From Caprella mutica (taxonomy: Eukaryota > Arthropoda > Malacostraca > Amphipoda > Caprellidae): a stretch of 64,000 nucleotides of DNA. The notes under the pieces were generated by a model. It ran no database searches. It saw only the letters and a list, made by a program, of their open reading frames with translations, and was not told the DNA's origin. Every line of letters starts with the position of its first letter. The first letter of the stretch is position 1. The stretch lies in assembly GCA_947561585.1 (NCBI GenBank), contig CANNZV010001161.1:1-64000 (forward strand), given 5' to 3'. A program made the translations under genes and the position numbers. Positions 54,172-64,000 of the stretch are shown here, one piece after another.

Positions 54172-54925
54172 TGTGTAGTGTGTATACATACAGTGTATAG
54201 TGTGTATACATACAGTGTGTATATGTGTATACGTGTAGTGTGTATACGTGTAGTGTGTATACATGCAGTGTGTATACATGCAGTGTGTATACGTACAGTG
54301 TGTAGTGTGTATACATGCAGTGTGTAGTGTGTATACATGCAGTGTGTATACATACAGTGTGTAGTGTGTATACATTCAGTGTGTAGTGTGTATACATTCA
54401 GTGTGTAGTGTGTATACATTCAATGTGTAGTGAATATATGTACAGTGTGTAGTGTGTATACGTACAGTGTGTAGTGTGTATACGTACAGTGTGTAGTGTG
54501 TATACATGCAGTGTGTAGTGTGTATACATGCAGTGTGTAGTGTGTATACGTACAGTGTGTAGTGTGTATACATGCAGTGTGTATATGTACAGTGTGTAGT
54601 GTGTATACATGCAGTGTGTAGTGTGTATACATGCAGTGTGTAGTGTGTATACATGCAGTGTGTAGTGTGTATACATGCAGTGTGTAGTGTGTATACATGC
54701 AGTGTGTAGTGTTTATACATGCAGTGTGTAGTGTGTATACATGCAGTGTGTAGTGTATATACATGCAGTGTGTAGTGTGTATACATGCAGTGTGTAGTGT
54801 GTATACATGCAGTGTGTAGTGTGTATACATGCAGTGTGTATACGTGCAGTGTGTAGTGTGTATACATGCAGTGTGTAGTGTGTATACGTGCAGTGTGTAG
54901 TGTGTATACATGCAGTGTGTAAACT
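54172..54925. repeat. Minisatellite, about 22 bp unit, about 34 copies
   Basis: The unit is GTGTGTAGTGTGTATACATG plus CA. Variants change the GCAG to TACAG or TTCAG and TACATG to TACGTA. Minus-strand frames rich in Tyr, Thr and His (up to 163 codons) are artefacts of this array. Confidence 0.92.
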
Positions 54926-55339
54926 GTATAGTGTCGAGGCTATGCCTGCACCCCTACTCCAAGTTAATAGTGGTGCAGGGTATTACCCAGCAGTGCAAGA
55001 TAATGCCCTGAATGCTGCAGGATCAATGCCCTGTTTTTTAGTAAAAAATGAATAACTATTTACCCATTGGTCATAGGGCTAAGCTGTTTTGTGTGTATAA
55101 AGTACATTACTACCTCTTTCTTTTGCATCTTGCAGATCTTCTCTATCTTTCATATTTTTCATAATTTGACTTGTTCAGTAGCTATGTGCGGGGTGATGCT
55201 TGCGTTGTTGCTATCTCCCATATTCTGTAGACTGAGCTTTATATATGTATTAAGCAATAGGTACTAAATTACTAATTAGGAAATCTGTAAAATTTATAAA
55301 ATAATAGTTTTCTGGTAATGTTCACCAAGTATAATAGTA

Positions 55340-55510
55340 TGGTTCATAAACTTTCCATTTGTCTCTCCAAAATTTTTGAAAAATAACAAAATTTTTCTCC
55401 AAATGTCTAAATGAATAAATATTCATGATTTCTCTCCAAAATAACATTATAGCATAGGAGAAAATTATATATTTCTCACCATTTGCAATTGAAGGGCCAT
55501 GTAACAGACT
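55340..55510. repeat. Inverted copy of the 52.8 kb repeat
   Basis: Read in reverse complement, CCCTTCAATTGCAAATGG, then AATTTTCTC, then AATGTTATTTTGGAGAGAA match 52828-52885 in order. The repeat therefore occurs in both orientations on either side of the minisatellite. Confidence 0.6.
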
Positions 55511-56098
55511 ATGTCATTTAAAGCCAATTCAAGTATCTAGCTATAAGCTGAGCGTCCCACCAAAGTACGGCCCACCATAGAACATTCTATCAAATAGTCT
55601 CAACATAATGGCTGTTAAGTAGTTTGTTGTACTGCACACTTCATGATTGTTTAATTATCTGATTTTCTATTTTCTACAGCTAACCTTTCACCCAGTTTTA
55701 TAGTGTCACAGGACTTGGGATAGCTTGTTCACTCTTTACAAATTATTGTTTGTAGACACTGTAAAATAAATGGAATATACCTAATTAGAATGAATGTGGA
55801 TTTGGTAGATGTTCTTCTAATTATTCTTATACTTACAGCTATTATGTTTATTTCAATATTTACTGTAAAGTTTTACAAAATATCCAACAAAACACTAATA
55901 ATGTTTATGTATCACTTATTTTATATTATAATAAACTCAAATGAAAATTGTTAATACCTCCTTTAAATAGTTCTACCTTATTAGGTATAATGTATAGGAT
56001 AAAATTACAATGATAGCACAGCATCTTTTATAGAACAGGAGAGTAAAATACAGCATTATTTCATACAGCATATAGTTGAGAGTAATGATGCATTACTA

Positions 56099-57399
56099 CA
56101 GGGTGGGGCGTAAGTTTGGAAGCAAATGAAAGTGCATATTATAATCCAACGAAAAATATATTTAATAATTTACAGTTATGTATTATTACATAAGGGTTTT
56201 AAGAATTCAAAAATCATAAATTTATTCAAAATGTCCCCCCTTGTTTTTAATAACAGCCTCAAATCTCCTCCGAACTCCTCCTACTGCGGCACGCAACAGT
56301 TCTTGTGAAATTTCCTTCCAAGATCTCTGAAGCGAACGCTTTAAATCATCCACACTGCGATGGAATTAACCACAGGCCTTTGATTCAAGAATGGACCATA
56401 CCGAAAAGTCCATAGGTTTAACATCTGGGGAGCAGGGAGGCCACATTTCTTTGGACCAAAACCGTGGAAGATGGTCATGGCACCAGTTTTGAGTGACATT
56501 TGCAGTATGTGAAGTCGCGCGTCTTTCTGAAATATCCATAGAGTGTCATTACCAAAGTGATCCTTAGCTAACTCCAACATTGGCGTCAAAATATTCTCAA
56601 TATCATTTAGCATTGATTTTGGCGCCTTGTTCCACAAAAATTAACGGAGATCTCCAAGTTTCTGAAACGGCGGCCCAGACCATTACTGAAGCAGGTTTCA
56701 TGGTTCTGTGGACAGTTTTTTGGTTGTATGGGATGTCTTTTGCACTTTTACCAATTATTCTGTCATTCCTCCGGTTGTGAGCCATTTCCACTGTGAAATT
56801 TTTTTCGTCAGACCAAACCATTTCACCAGCCGTGCCAGACTTCAATTCTCTCAGAAGTGCTTTGCTTCTCTCCAATCTCATTTTCTTTACAGCTTCTGAC
56901 AGAGTCTGTCTCTTTTGGAGGGTGAAAGAGGTCATCTTTAGGTCTTCTTTGACAACTCTTCTCATTGTTCTGGGACTCGCATTAGCTGTTTTGGCTAACA
57001 ATCGTATTGACCTTTTTGGGTTCCTCCTGATCTTCTCTCGGGCACATTTTATCAGTTGTTTGGTGCGTTGTGACTTGTGAGCGTGGTCTATCACTTCTTG
57101 GACGATCAGTCAAGTCTCCTCTCTCATTAAAACGCTTCACACACTTCCAAACAGTCGATCTCGCTATTGAGAGAGTCTTTGAAATGACGGAATCTGACTT
57201 CCCGGCACGGTGTAGAGCAATAATGGCTTCTCTTTTGTCTGACATTTTTGAATTGACTAAATTTTTGTAAAAAATAACACTGCCACGTCATAATGTAGTG
57301 TCTCTACTATAGTTCAAACCCTATCATCTACTAAGGAACTTATTTTTAAGAATTATATTAATGTTTGAAAAATTGCTTCCAAACTTACGCCCCACCCTG
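56099..57399 (-). mobile_element. Tc1/mariner-superfamily element, 1301 bp, defective
   Basis: Perfect 27 bp terminal inverted repeats begin CAGGGTGGGGCGTAAG at 56099 and end with the inverse at 57399. TA dinucleotides flank both sides (56097-56098 and 57400-57401), the target duplication of this superfamily. The interior carries a transposase gene on the minus strand broken into several frames. Confidence 0.9.
56230..57245 (-). pseudogene. Mariner-like transposase, multiply frameshifted
   Basis: The ATG at 57245 starts an HTH region (REAIIALHRAGKSDSVISKT, then STVWKCVKRF) of the paired-like type used by Tc1/mariner transposases. The frame changes near 57090; the next part has a second HTH (RSIRLLAKTANASPRTMRR) and the first catalytic Asp in VWSDEKNFTV. 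It changes again near 56620; the third part has the second Asp in TLWIFQKDARLH. The segment beyond that, with the expected third acidic residue, is again out of frame. At least three frame breaks make it dead. The family resembles mariner-like DD37D types, from memory. Confidence 0.8.
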
Positions 57400-57401
57400 T
57401 A

Positions 57402-58170
57402 TTTGTTTTTGTTTAAAAAACAATAGGTAGCCACCTTAAGGCTAAATGTGTACCTAATTGCAATTTAATTTACTTTAATAAGAGATAGAGTTAGTATTGT
57501 TCCCTTGTTCTTCTATTTAATCTAATAGAAAGGTTGAGTGTTAATATTTCTTATATTATTAATAATGAATTAAATACCAGATCATTTTCCTTTTTGTTAG
57601 GTAATTATGATATGTTAGATAACCTTGCTTCTACAAATTTAAATCTTTTCTAGAGAAAATTTAATTTAGAGTGGAGTGGAACTTTAAACATTGAAACTGA
57701 TAATGATACTGAAATAATTCTGTAATATTATAACTACTTTCTGGTGTTATTGATATATACTTGGTACTCAATCTATAAATGTTAATTGAAAAATTATAGT
57801 AAAAGTTAGTAGGAATAGAAACCATAAGGAGAATTGTTTGTTAATTGAGTTCTATACTAATGGCTATAAAAGTTTTTCCAGCTCTATGAAATGTTTTTAT
57901 TATCAGATTCTATAAACCTAGATAGCTACTGTGAATAATATGATAATTCTTGAAGCAGTTGTCAGAATTTTTTTTTTTTTTTTTTGAAGTTTTGGGTAGC
58001 CAAGTTAGAAAACCGTATCTGAGGTATTATATTCTGTGTGACTTTCTCCGTTTTGTTTCAGCCAGTAACTAGACAAGTTAATCATGAGTTAATTCATGCA
58101 CTGAATAAACAGCTAGCTTTCAAATAATAAATTGCTTTCTTTGTATTTAGGTACTAGTTTTGTATGAAAC
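57402..58170. other. AT-rich DNA upstream of the Trc8-like gene
   Basis: No repeat or ORF recognised. A T-run lies near 57970. A possible acceptor TTGTATTTAG at 58141-58150 just before the first coding ATG suggests a 5' untranslated exon further upstream; its promoter cannot be located. Confidence 0.35.
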
Positions 58171-61100
58171 ATGGATTATATAAATGCAAGATATCTACTC
58201 GGTGAGTATTCTACTTTACTTCTTGTGCAATTTTCCTTGTTGAAATATAATAAATAAGACTATATAGTTGAAATATAAAAAATATGACTATACATACATA
58301 TATAATTTAGTGTTTCTAATTACTAGTAATTAGCTATTTGTTTTATATACCTAGTATCTTTGTTAACTATTCAAAGTTTTTTCTTTGATCAAATTTCAGG
58401 TAGAGTAAGGTCCATGAAATTCAACAGTGAGCAATTTGAAGTTGCTGCTACTATTATTCTCAGAGTTCCAGGCTACTTCATTCTCAATGGCTGGTTGGAG
58501 TACGACATTTTCAACAGCATTCCTCGTTCTCTCGCTTGGGCCGATGTTGTTTCTGCAGGATTTGCTGTTTTTGGTGAGAATTTTTTTTGGGTCGCTTTTA
58601 TTTCCAGCTTTTTAAAACTGCCATGATTTGATAGCTTCATGATAACAATTATTCCAATATATTTAAAACTAATAATAGTTGATATCAGAAGATAATATGG
58701 AATGCTTCATGAATGGTGTAAAATATTAGATAGAAATTTTGAAAGTGTGGCACTTATCTGATTGTTTAAGTTTTTTATCACTATGATATCTATATATGGA
58801 TGCATGTCAACCTACTCTGTATATAGTGGCTAATATAAGCTCTTAGTTAGCGAATTGTTCCACAGTTTATACAAGAAATAAGTATAGCTACATAACATTA
58901 AAATTGATTATTATACACTTTTTTCTTGCATCATTGAAAATGTGGAGCAGTGCAATAAGTAACTCATAAAACTCCCCCTACTTTTTACAATTAAATATGA
59001 TGAAAAATTTCAAATGAGAATATTTATGTAGGTTTATTTTTATATAATTTCATTTAACTTTTTAGACATTATATTTTATTCGCATACAAAGTGCAGCTAG
59101 CTACTGAAGACTCCACTTTTAGTATAGAGGATATTCTCAGTTTATTTCGTTCTAGCATATGACTCTAGCTTAGTGTTCTAGTTATGACTTTATGACTAAT
59201 ATTTCTTTTCAGTTGGCTTGTACAGAAACCCTTGGAAAGTACTATATCCATTATTATTAGCTATTCTTTTCCAGTTTTGATCCAGGGTCTGCTTCTCCTG
59301 TTGCTTCCTCTACGTCTTCTAGTCTCCCTGTACATGCACTACCTGTCTGTAGCCACACTGGCAGCAGCAGATCTTTTCTCCAGGTATTATGTCAACCGTG
59401 AGAGTGTTCTGACGGAGGAATTCCCAGGCTATGGGACAGTGTCTTTTCAGGTGAGGAGAAGAGGAGATTGTCTTTATTTATTGATGTAAATAAAAAACTC
59501 AGAGTTGATGGACTAATAAGTTTTGCTGTTAGTTACTCCCATTATTCGATATTATTAATCTGAACCTGTGGATCACCACCTTTGACCAATGATAACTTCC
59601 TTCAATGAATAAGAATATGTAGCTAACAACTATATTTTTCTATAGTTATGGTAGCAATATACATATATGCTAGGATATAATATTCAAAGTTTAAAATAAA
59701 CCATTTATTAGAAGAATCCATTAGCTATTGAGATTCACCATCAAAGTTTAAAAGTAGTTAGCTATTTATGCTTGTTTAATTCATTTTTTCTATTCTATTA
59801 ATGTAAGTTGTAGTAATGTAAGTTTACATAATGTAATTAATACTAATTGATGTAAGTTATGCTCCAATGTGCTCTCCATCACTCCCTCAGGGTTTCTCCA
59901 ACATGGTGGTGCCTCACAAGCCTCTCTTTGACCTCAACAACATCATCCAGTCCTCATTTCTGAGGCAGCAAATAGCTGGCATTGTGTTCCACACCCTCGC
60001 TGCCGTCATTGTCACCTTCTTCCTCGACCTCAATAATAACCGAGAAAAGGTTAGCTAAGAAAGCTCTTTAATGTAACTAGATACAATCTCTCACTTTAAT
60101 TCTGTATTAAAGAAGGCTAACTCTCATTTAAATATGTGTGAATTGTTCAGTAAATGAAACTCTATTATTGAAATTGAAGATAATTAGCTAATAGTTTTAA
60201 TTCTTAACTAACTATTACTCCTTAAAGATGATTTAAATGGTTATTTAAACTGTATAGGATGTTGTTAATTATTTTTTGTGTTTCAGATCCTACTACTGGT
60301 GTACCTCATTCCCATCTTTGCTAGACTGGCAGGACTTCCTGTTCATTACCTCCCAATGGTTCACAACTGTGTGTCATGTTTCGTCTTTTTCCTAACTGTC
60401 ATGTACATATTTCTTTGTCTTCCTCGGGTATTCAGGTATGTAGAAACTATTGAATTTATTTCACTATCATGATCTTATAGCTATCTCTTGAAGTTTCCTC
60501 TTTTTTTGGTTACTGATCCTATAACTTCTCCATTAGATTTATGAAAGGCCTCTACTTCACCCTGACGATTCAACATGAACTTTACGGCACAATAGGCCTC
60601 GCTATCAACACCCTCTACAAGATGTTTGTTCCTATCCAGCTTTTCCTCTACTGGATAATGTTGTTTGTGTCTCAATTCTACGTCCTCTTCCTCCTACCGC
60701 AAGAAGCAATCACCAACAACCGCACTATAGAACTCTCCAAAGAGCTTTACGATGAGAATGATTCCTTTGCGCATCCATGGTACTACATCCTCATATCCAT
60801 CGCTGCGGAGGTTTGTTATACGCCCCTCATGCTACTCTCCACTTGTGCGGCTGTGGTTTTCTTCTCCCGCGGTGTTCTCAACCTAGCGTACTGGTTCACT
60901 GCTGGAAGGAGCGTGGTGCCGCACCTGCATGACTTTACGCAAACCGGTTTGGCGGAAGGAGCCACAATGCTCATGCTCTCAACTCAGCTCTCCCTCTGTA
61001 CTAGAGAGCATGAAGAGAGAGCTGCTCTCTTGTCAGTCATACTCATGATAGTTATGTCATCCCTTATACAGAGCATGTATGAATTGGTGAGAGACTCCTA

Positions 61101-62971
61101 AAAATATAGGCATTTTCTAGATTCACTAGCTAGGTCCTAATAGTGATCATTAATTCAATTATTAACCCTTTAGCGAGCCACTTTTTTTGTTTTTCTGACT
61201 TTGAATAAAATATTTGATAATTTTTTTGAGTTTAGACTTCAGTGAGGATATGTATAAAAATCATTTGATAAAAAAAAAATTTTAATTTATAAATAAAAAT
61301 GAAGAGGATACATATGGCCAGTTGGTCCCATGTGACTACTATATGAAAGGAGACACAAGTGTCCACCTGGTCGCTAAAGGGTTAAATTTAGTTATCAATA
61401 CAGTAGAACTCCTCTATAGTGAATAAGTTAGGATGTAGCCTGTATAGTGAACAAATTTTCGTTAGTTTGCGATGGATGGCAATCGATTTTTTAGAAAACT
61501 AAAGGCTATTTTAGGGCAGACTGAAGAAAATCTGTTCACTATTCAGACTACAACCTAACTCATTCACTATAGAGAAAAAGAAAAAAAGGTATACACTGTC
61601 ATGTAAGAAAAAAATATAACTTTTCAATGCTATAATACTAACCATGTGGCAGGATATTTGAGGTAAAATTAATGAATATCTCGCCAATGTTTCAGGTAGA
61701 GCCACATATCATGGCACTGAGTGCCCAGGGCATTGCCCCTCTCTCTCACCACCTGAGGGCCATCACCATGTGCCTCATGCTCCTCCTCATGCCCCTCTAC
61801 ATGGTGCACATCTTCACCACCATCTTCGAGAGAGACTTCTGGCTGTTGCTTCTCGTCTCCAGCAGCGTGATGACTGCAGTGCAGGTCAGTGTGACGTCAC
61901 AGGATGAACATTTTTGGGATTGACTATAAATTGTTTCTGGAAATTTAGAATTTGATTGTTTGTTGTACTTTCTAAGAAAAGAGTCTCTGTATAATGTTAA
62001 TTTCACAAATTAAATTTTTCTAATTTTCTATTATTTTCAAATATGTCATGGTGTGCTCAGACCAATTTTAGAATATCTACTAGCATTACCATAAGTAAAG
62101 TTTAATTTTGAGAATGTAAAATTAGTAAACGGTAATAAAAAAAATTATGAATCCCCTTTTCTTTGACTTTACATAGCAATGAATTTCTTATAGAAGTAAT
62201 TTATTTTTATATGTGCCAATAATATTTTTTCTGCTCTAGTGTTCATTTTCTGATGAGTATTTTTTCACCCCTTAGGTTCTAGGACTGATGGTTACCTACG
62301 CTCTGCTCACTTACGATTCTCTGTGCACTAAGAACTGGCCTGGTTTGGATGATGTGGTGTACTACACCCGAGCCACGACCAGAGTCTTTGAGTTCATTGT
62401 GGCGGTGTTCGTGGTGGGGGCTGGTATTATGGAGACGCTTAATGGTCTGTGGACGCCCATGAATGTGGTGGTGCTCATAGTACACTGTTACTTCAACGTT
62501 TTCCAGCGCCTGCAACAAGGGTGGAAAAGCTTTTTGCTGCGATTGGAGGCAGCAAAGAAAATATCGGGATTGCCTGTTGCGACAGACCAGCAGCTGCTTC
62601 AGTACAATGACGTGTGCTCGATATGTTTCTTCGAAATGACTTCAGCGTGTGTCACTACATGTAATCACCTTTTCCATCCTCCTTGCCTCAGAAAGTGGCT
62701 CTATGTACAAGACAAATGTCCTCTGTGTCAAACCAGTATAACTATACCAAATACTGAAGAGGAAGAAATGTCCAACTCTAGAGAGGAAGTCTTCCACGAA
62801 GTCAGTGAAGAAACTTTACGTGAAACAGAAATACAAACCAGAGAACTAGAGCGGGAAATGTCAGCTAATTTACCAGTTTTGGATGATTCTGATGATGAAG
62901 ACATTTCCTACTTTGACATGGAGTCTAGAAGTTTGACTCCTAATTCTAATGAATTAGATGTGGCTACCTAA
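58171..62971 (+). CDS. Trc8: TRC8/RNF139-type ER membrane RING E3 ubiquitin ligase, eight exons, 707 aa
   Basis: Coding exons: 58171-58201, 58400-58573, 59275-59450, 59891-60049, 60287-60435, 60537-61086, 61696-61884, 62276-62971. They total 2124 nt and close in frame. The N-terminal 550 or so residues form many hydrophobic segments with the TRC8 N-terminal pattern (FEVAATIILRVPGYFI near the start). The C-terminal part has LDDVVYYTRATTRVFEF, then a RING-H2 domain from C590 (CSICFFEM) through CNHLFHPPCLRKWLY to CPLC at 624-627, then an acidic tail. TRC8 proteins sit in the ER membrane and ubiquitinate ER substrates, with links to sterol regulation. The length is close to vertebrate RNF139. The start is uncertain: exon 1 codes for only ten residues, and a Met in exon 2 (58412) could also serve. 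Exon 3 has two possible acceptors. Confidence 0.88.
58845..58978. mobile_element. Degenerate MITE family M copy
   Basis: GCGAATTGTTCCACAGTTTA on the left and ATTGAAAATGTGGAGCAGTG on the right form an eroded inverted repeat like family M. It lies in intron 2 of the Trc8-like gene. Confidence 0.4.
61166..61381. mobile_element. piggyBac-type MITE, 216 bp, TTAA target sites
   Basis: The ends are CCCTTTAGCGA on the left and TCGCTAAAGGG on the right, exact inverted repeats of 11 bp, with TTAA on each side (61162-61165 and 61382-61385). TTAA duplication and CCC-type ends are the signature of piggyBac transposons. No coding capacity. Confidence 0.85.
61400..61577. mobile_element. Foldback element, pogo/Tigger-like left end
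   Basis: CTATAGTGAATAAGTTAGGA on the left is mirrored by AACCTAACTCATTCACTATAG on the right, with about 46 bp of imperfect inverted repeat, including an internal TATAGTGAACA / TGTTCACTAT pair. The left edge CAGTAGAACTCCTCTATA recalls pogo-type termini; the matching right edge is not obvious. Confidence 0.6.
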
Positions 62972-63600
62972 TCTTACTCTTTCATTTATTATCTGTTTTA
63001 TAGTTTTGACTTAAGATTTCTATGGTGATATACGTTGACTTTAGGTTGTTAGATTTTTATGTTATGTAAATACTCTTCTTGAAATTGACTGCGTACAAAT
63101 TATCTTGCCAAACTTCCTGAATGTTTCTTTACACTTTGTAGATGAAGTAAAACTCGGTCATATTGAAGTCTTTTGATTCGAAAATTAATTAGATAATTTT
63201 ACATTATTGTGGGGTTTGAATTTCAATGGATAGAGTAAATTTAATTCTCCTTTTAACTGAAATGAACAACATTAAGATACTTGATAGTTTGTATGACTCT
63301 TCACAAAATGTTGATCTTTGGTAATTGTGATATATTGGTATAACTATTTTATTTGCTATTTATAGTTAGTTGCTAATGTATATTTTTCCTAGTGATATTT
63401 TATGCTTTCGAGTATAAACTAGTCTTTATTTTTGGTAGATCTGTTGGACATACAAAAACTTTACTGTTAATAAGAGTGCAATTTCCATACGGAATAAAAG
63501 TGTTGCGTATTCTATTTTAAATATCTTCTAGTAACCTACAGCGGGACTATTATAGTGTAAATATCGTGTAACACTAGTGAAAGGATAATAAAAAAGTTGA
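62972..63600 (+). other. 3' UTR and polyadenylation signals of the Trc8-like gene
   Basis: The stop TAA at 62969-62971 is followed by AT-rich non-coding DNA. AATAAA occurs at 63493-63498 and again at 63587-63592, either of which could end the transcript. Confidence 0.55.
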
Positions 63601-64000
63601 AATAATAACCATTATTTAATGCCTATGACCTTAGACTATAAATTTCATATTCTATGACTAGAGCATAGAGATACAAAACTAACCTACAAAAATTGGTTTA
63701 GCACAAAAACAACAAAATTTGACATACGAATCTATTCCTTTACAACCCTTTGCAGGGTTAATAATCAATAGAAACTATTTGGAATGGCGGCAATCAAATA
63801 ACTAAAGGATAGTTAGCGCAAACAGAAGAATTTCTTTCAGTTAATACAGTAGATAGAAGAGACAGACTACTTTAGATCATTTATACAAATACAGTCTAGG
63901 AAATATTTTCATAAAGTTATAATAAAAGAGCATTACACAGTATAAAAATATTACCCATGCTGCAGCATTCAATTTACAGTTTTTTTGTGCGTAACTTAAC
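63601..64000. other. Downstream intergenic DNA
   Basis: AT-rich, with no ORF, repeat or RNA gene that I recognise. Confidence 0.4.

Larger units (their letters stand above)
61087..61695 (+). other. Intron 6 of the Trc8-like gene
   Basis: It begins GTGAGAGACT and ends AATGTTTCAG. It is largely made of two non-autonomous transposons, a piggyBac-type MITE and a pogo-like foldback element. Confidence 0.8.

Noticed and set aside
54078..54911. Minus-strand frames of up to 163 codons rich in Tyr, Thr and His
   Set aside because: Artefacts of the 22 bp repeat with biased composition; several frames are open at once.
56580..57270. Plus-strand frames of 63-95 codons
   Set aside because: Antisense to the broken mariner transposase on the minus strand.

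Overview
The window is animal nuclear DNA, most likely from an arthropod and probably an insect. It is AT-rich, its two host genes carry GT-AG introns with T-rich acceptors, and both encode animal-type proteins. Most of the rest is transposon-derived DNA or tandem repeats. I cannot name the species from sequence alone. There are no bacterial-type operons, CRISPR arrays, rRNA or tRNA genes that I can support.

Layout. 1-4.6 kb: a broken, rearranged Ty3/gypsy retrotransposon of CsRn1/Kabuki type, mostly on the minus strand, with its gag gene split into two opposite-facing halves. 4.6-17.4 kb: no host gene; it holds foldback elements with TGACGTCA sites, copies of a palindromic MITE family (called M here), copies of an interspersed repeat (called R), and three minisatellites. 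17.5-33.2 kb: a ten-exon SLC22-type organic cation transporter gene (599 aa). Its introns contain four large minisatellites, including a 3.8 kb array filling intron 3, and one GC-AG intron. 33.2-40.3 kb: its 3' region and repeat-rich intergenic DNA, including a hAT-type MITE with an 8 bp target duplication. 40.3-52.15 kb: a young, apparently intact Ty3/gypsy retrotransposon. It has gag, a -1 frameshift signal and a 2226-aa pol ORF, and it is preceded by the 3' tail of a second copy sharing the same LTR. 52.2-58.1 kb: repeat-rich DNA with a diverged segmental duplication, a 22 bp minisatellite and a dead mariner-like element. 58.2-63.0 kb: an eight-exon TRC8/RNF139-type membrane RING E3 ligase gene (707 aa), with a piggyBac-type MITE and a foldback element in one intron.

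The two host genes are unrelated in function as far as can be seen: a plasma-membrane solute carrier and an ER ubiquitin ligase. The most unusual object is the 40-52 kb retrotransposon. Its polyprotein appears to carry two aspartic protease domains, an OTU-like domain whose catalytic cysteine position is serine, and a long C-terminal extension with 29 heptapeptide repeats. A textbook-like slippery site plus stem-loop lies in the gag-pol overlap. Exon boundaries of both host genes were derived by hand from splice consensus and reading-frame phase; both close exactly in frame.
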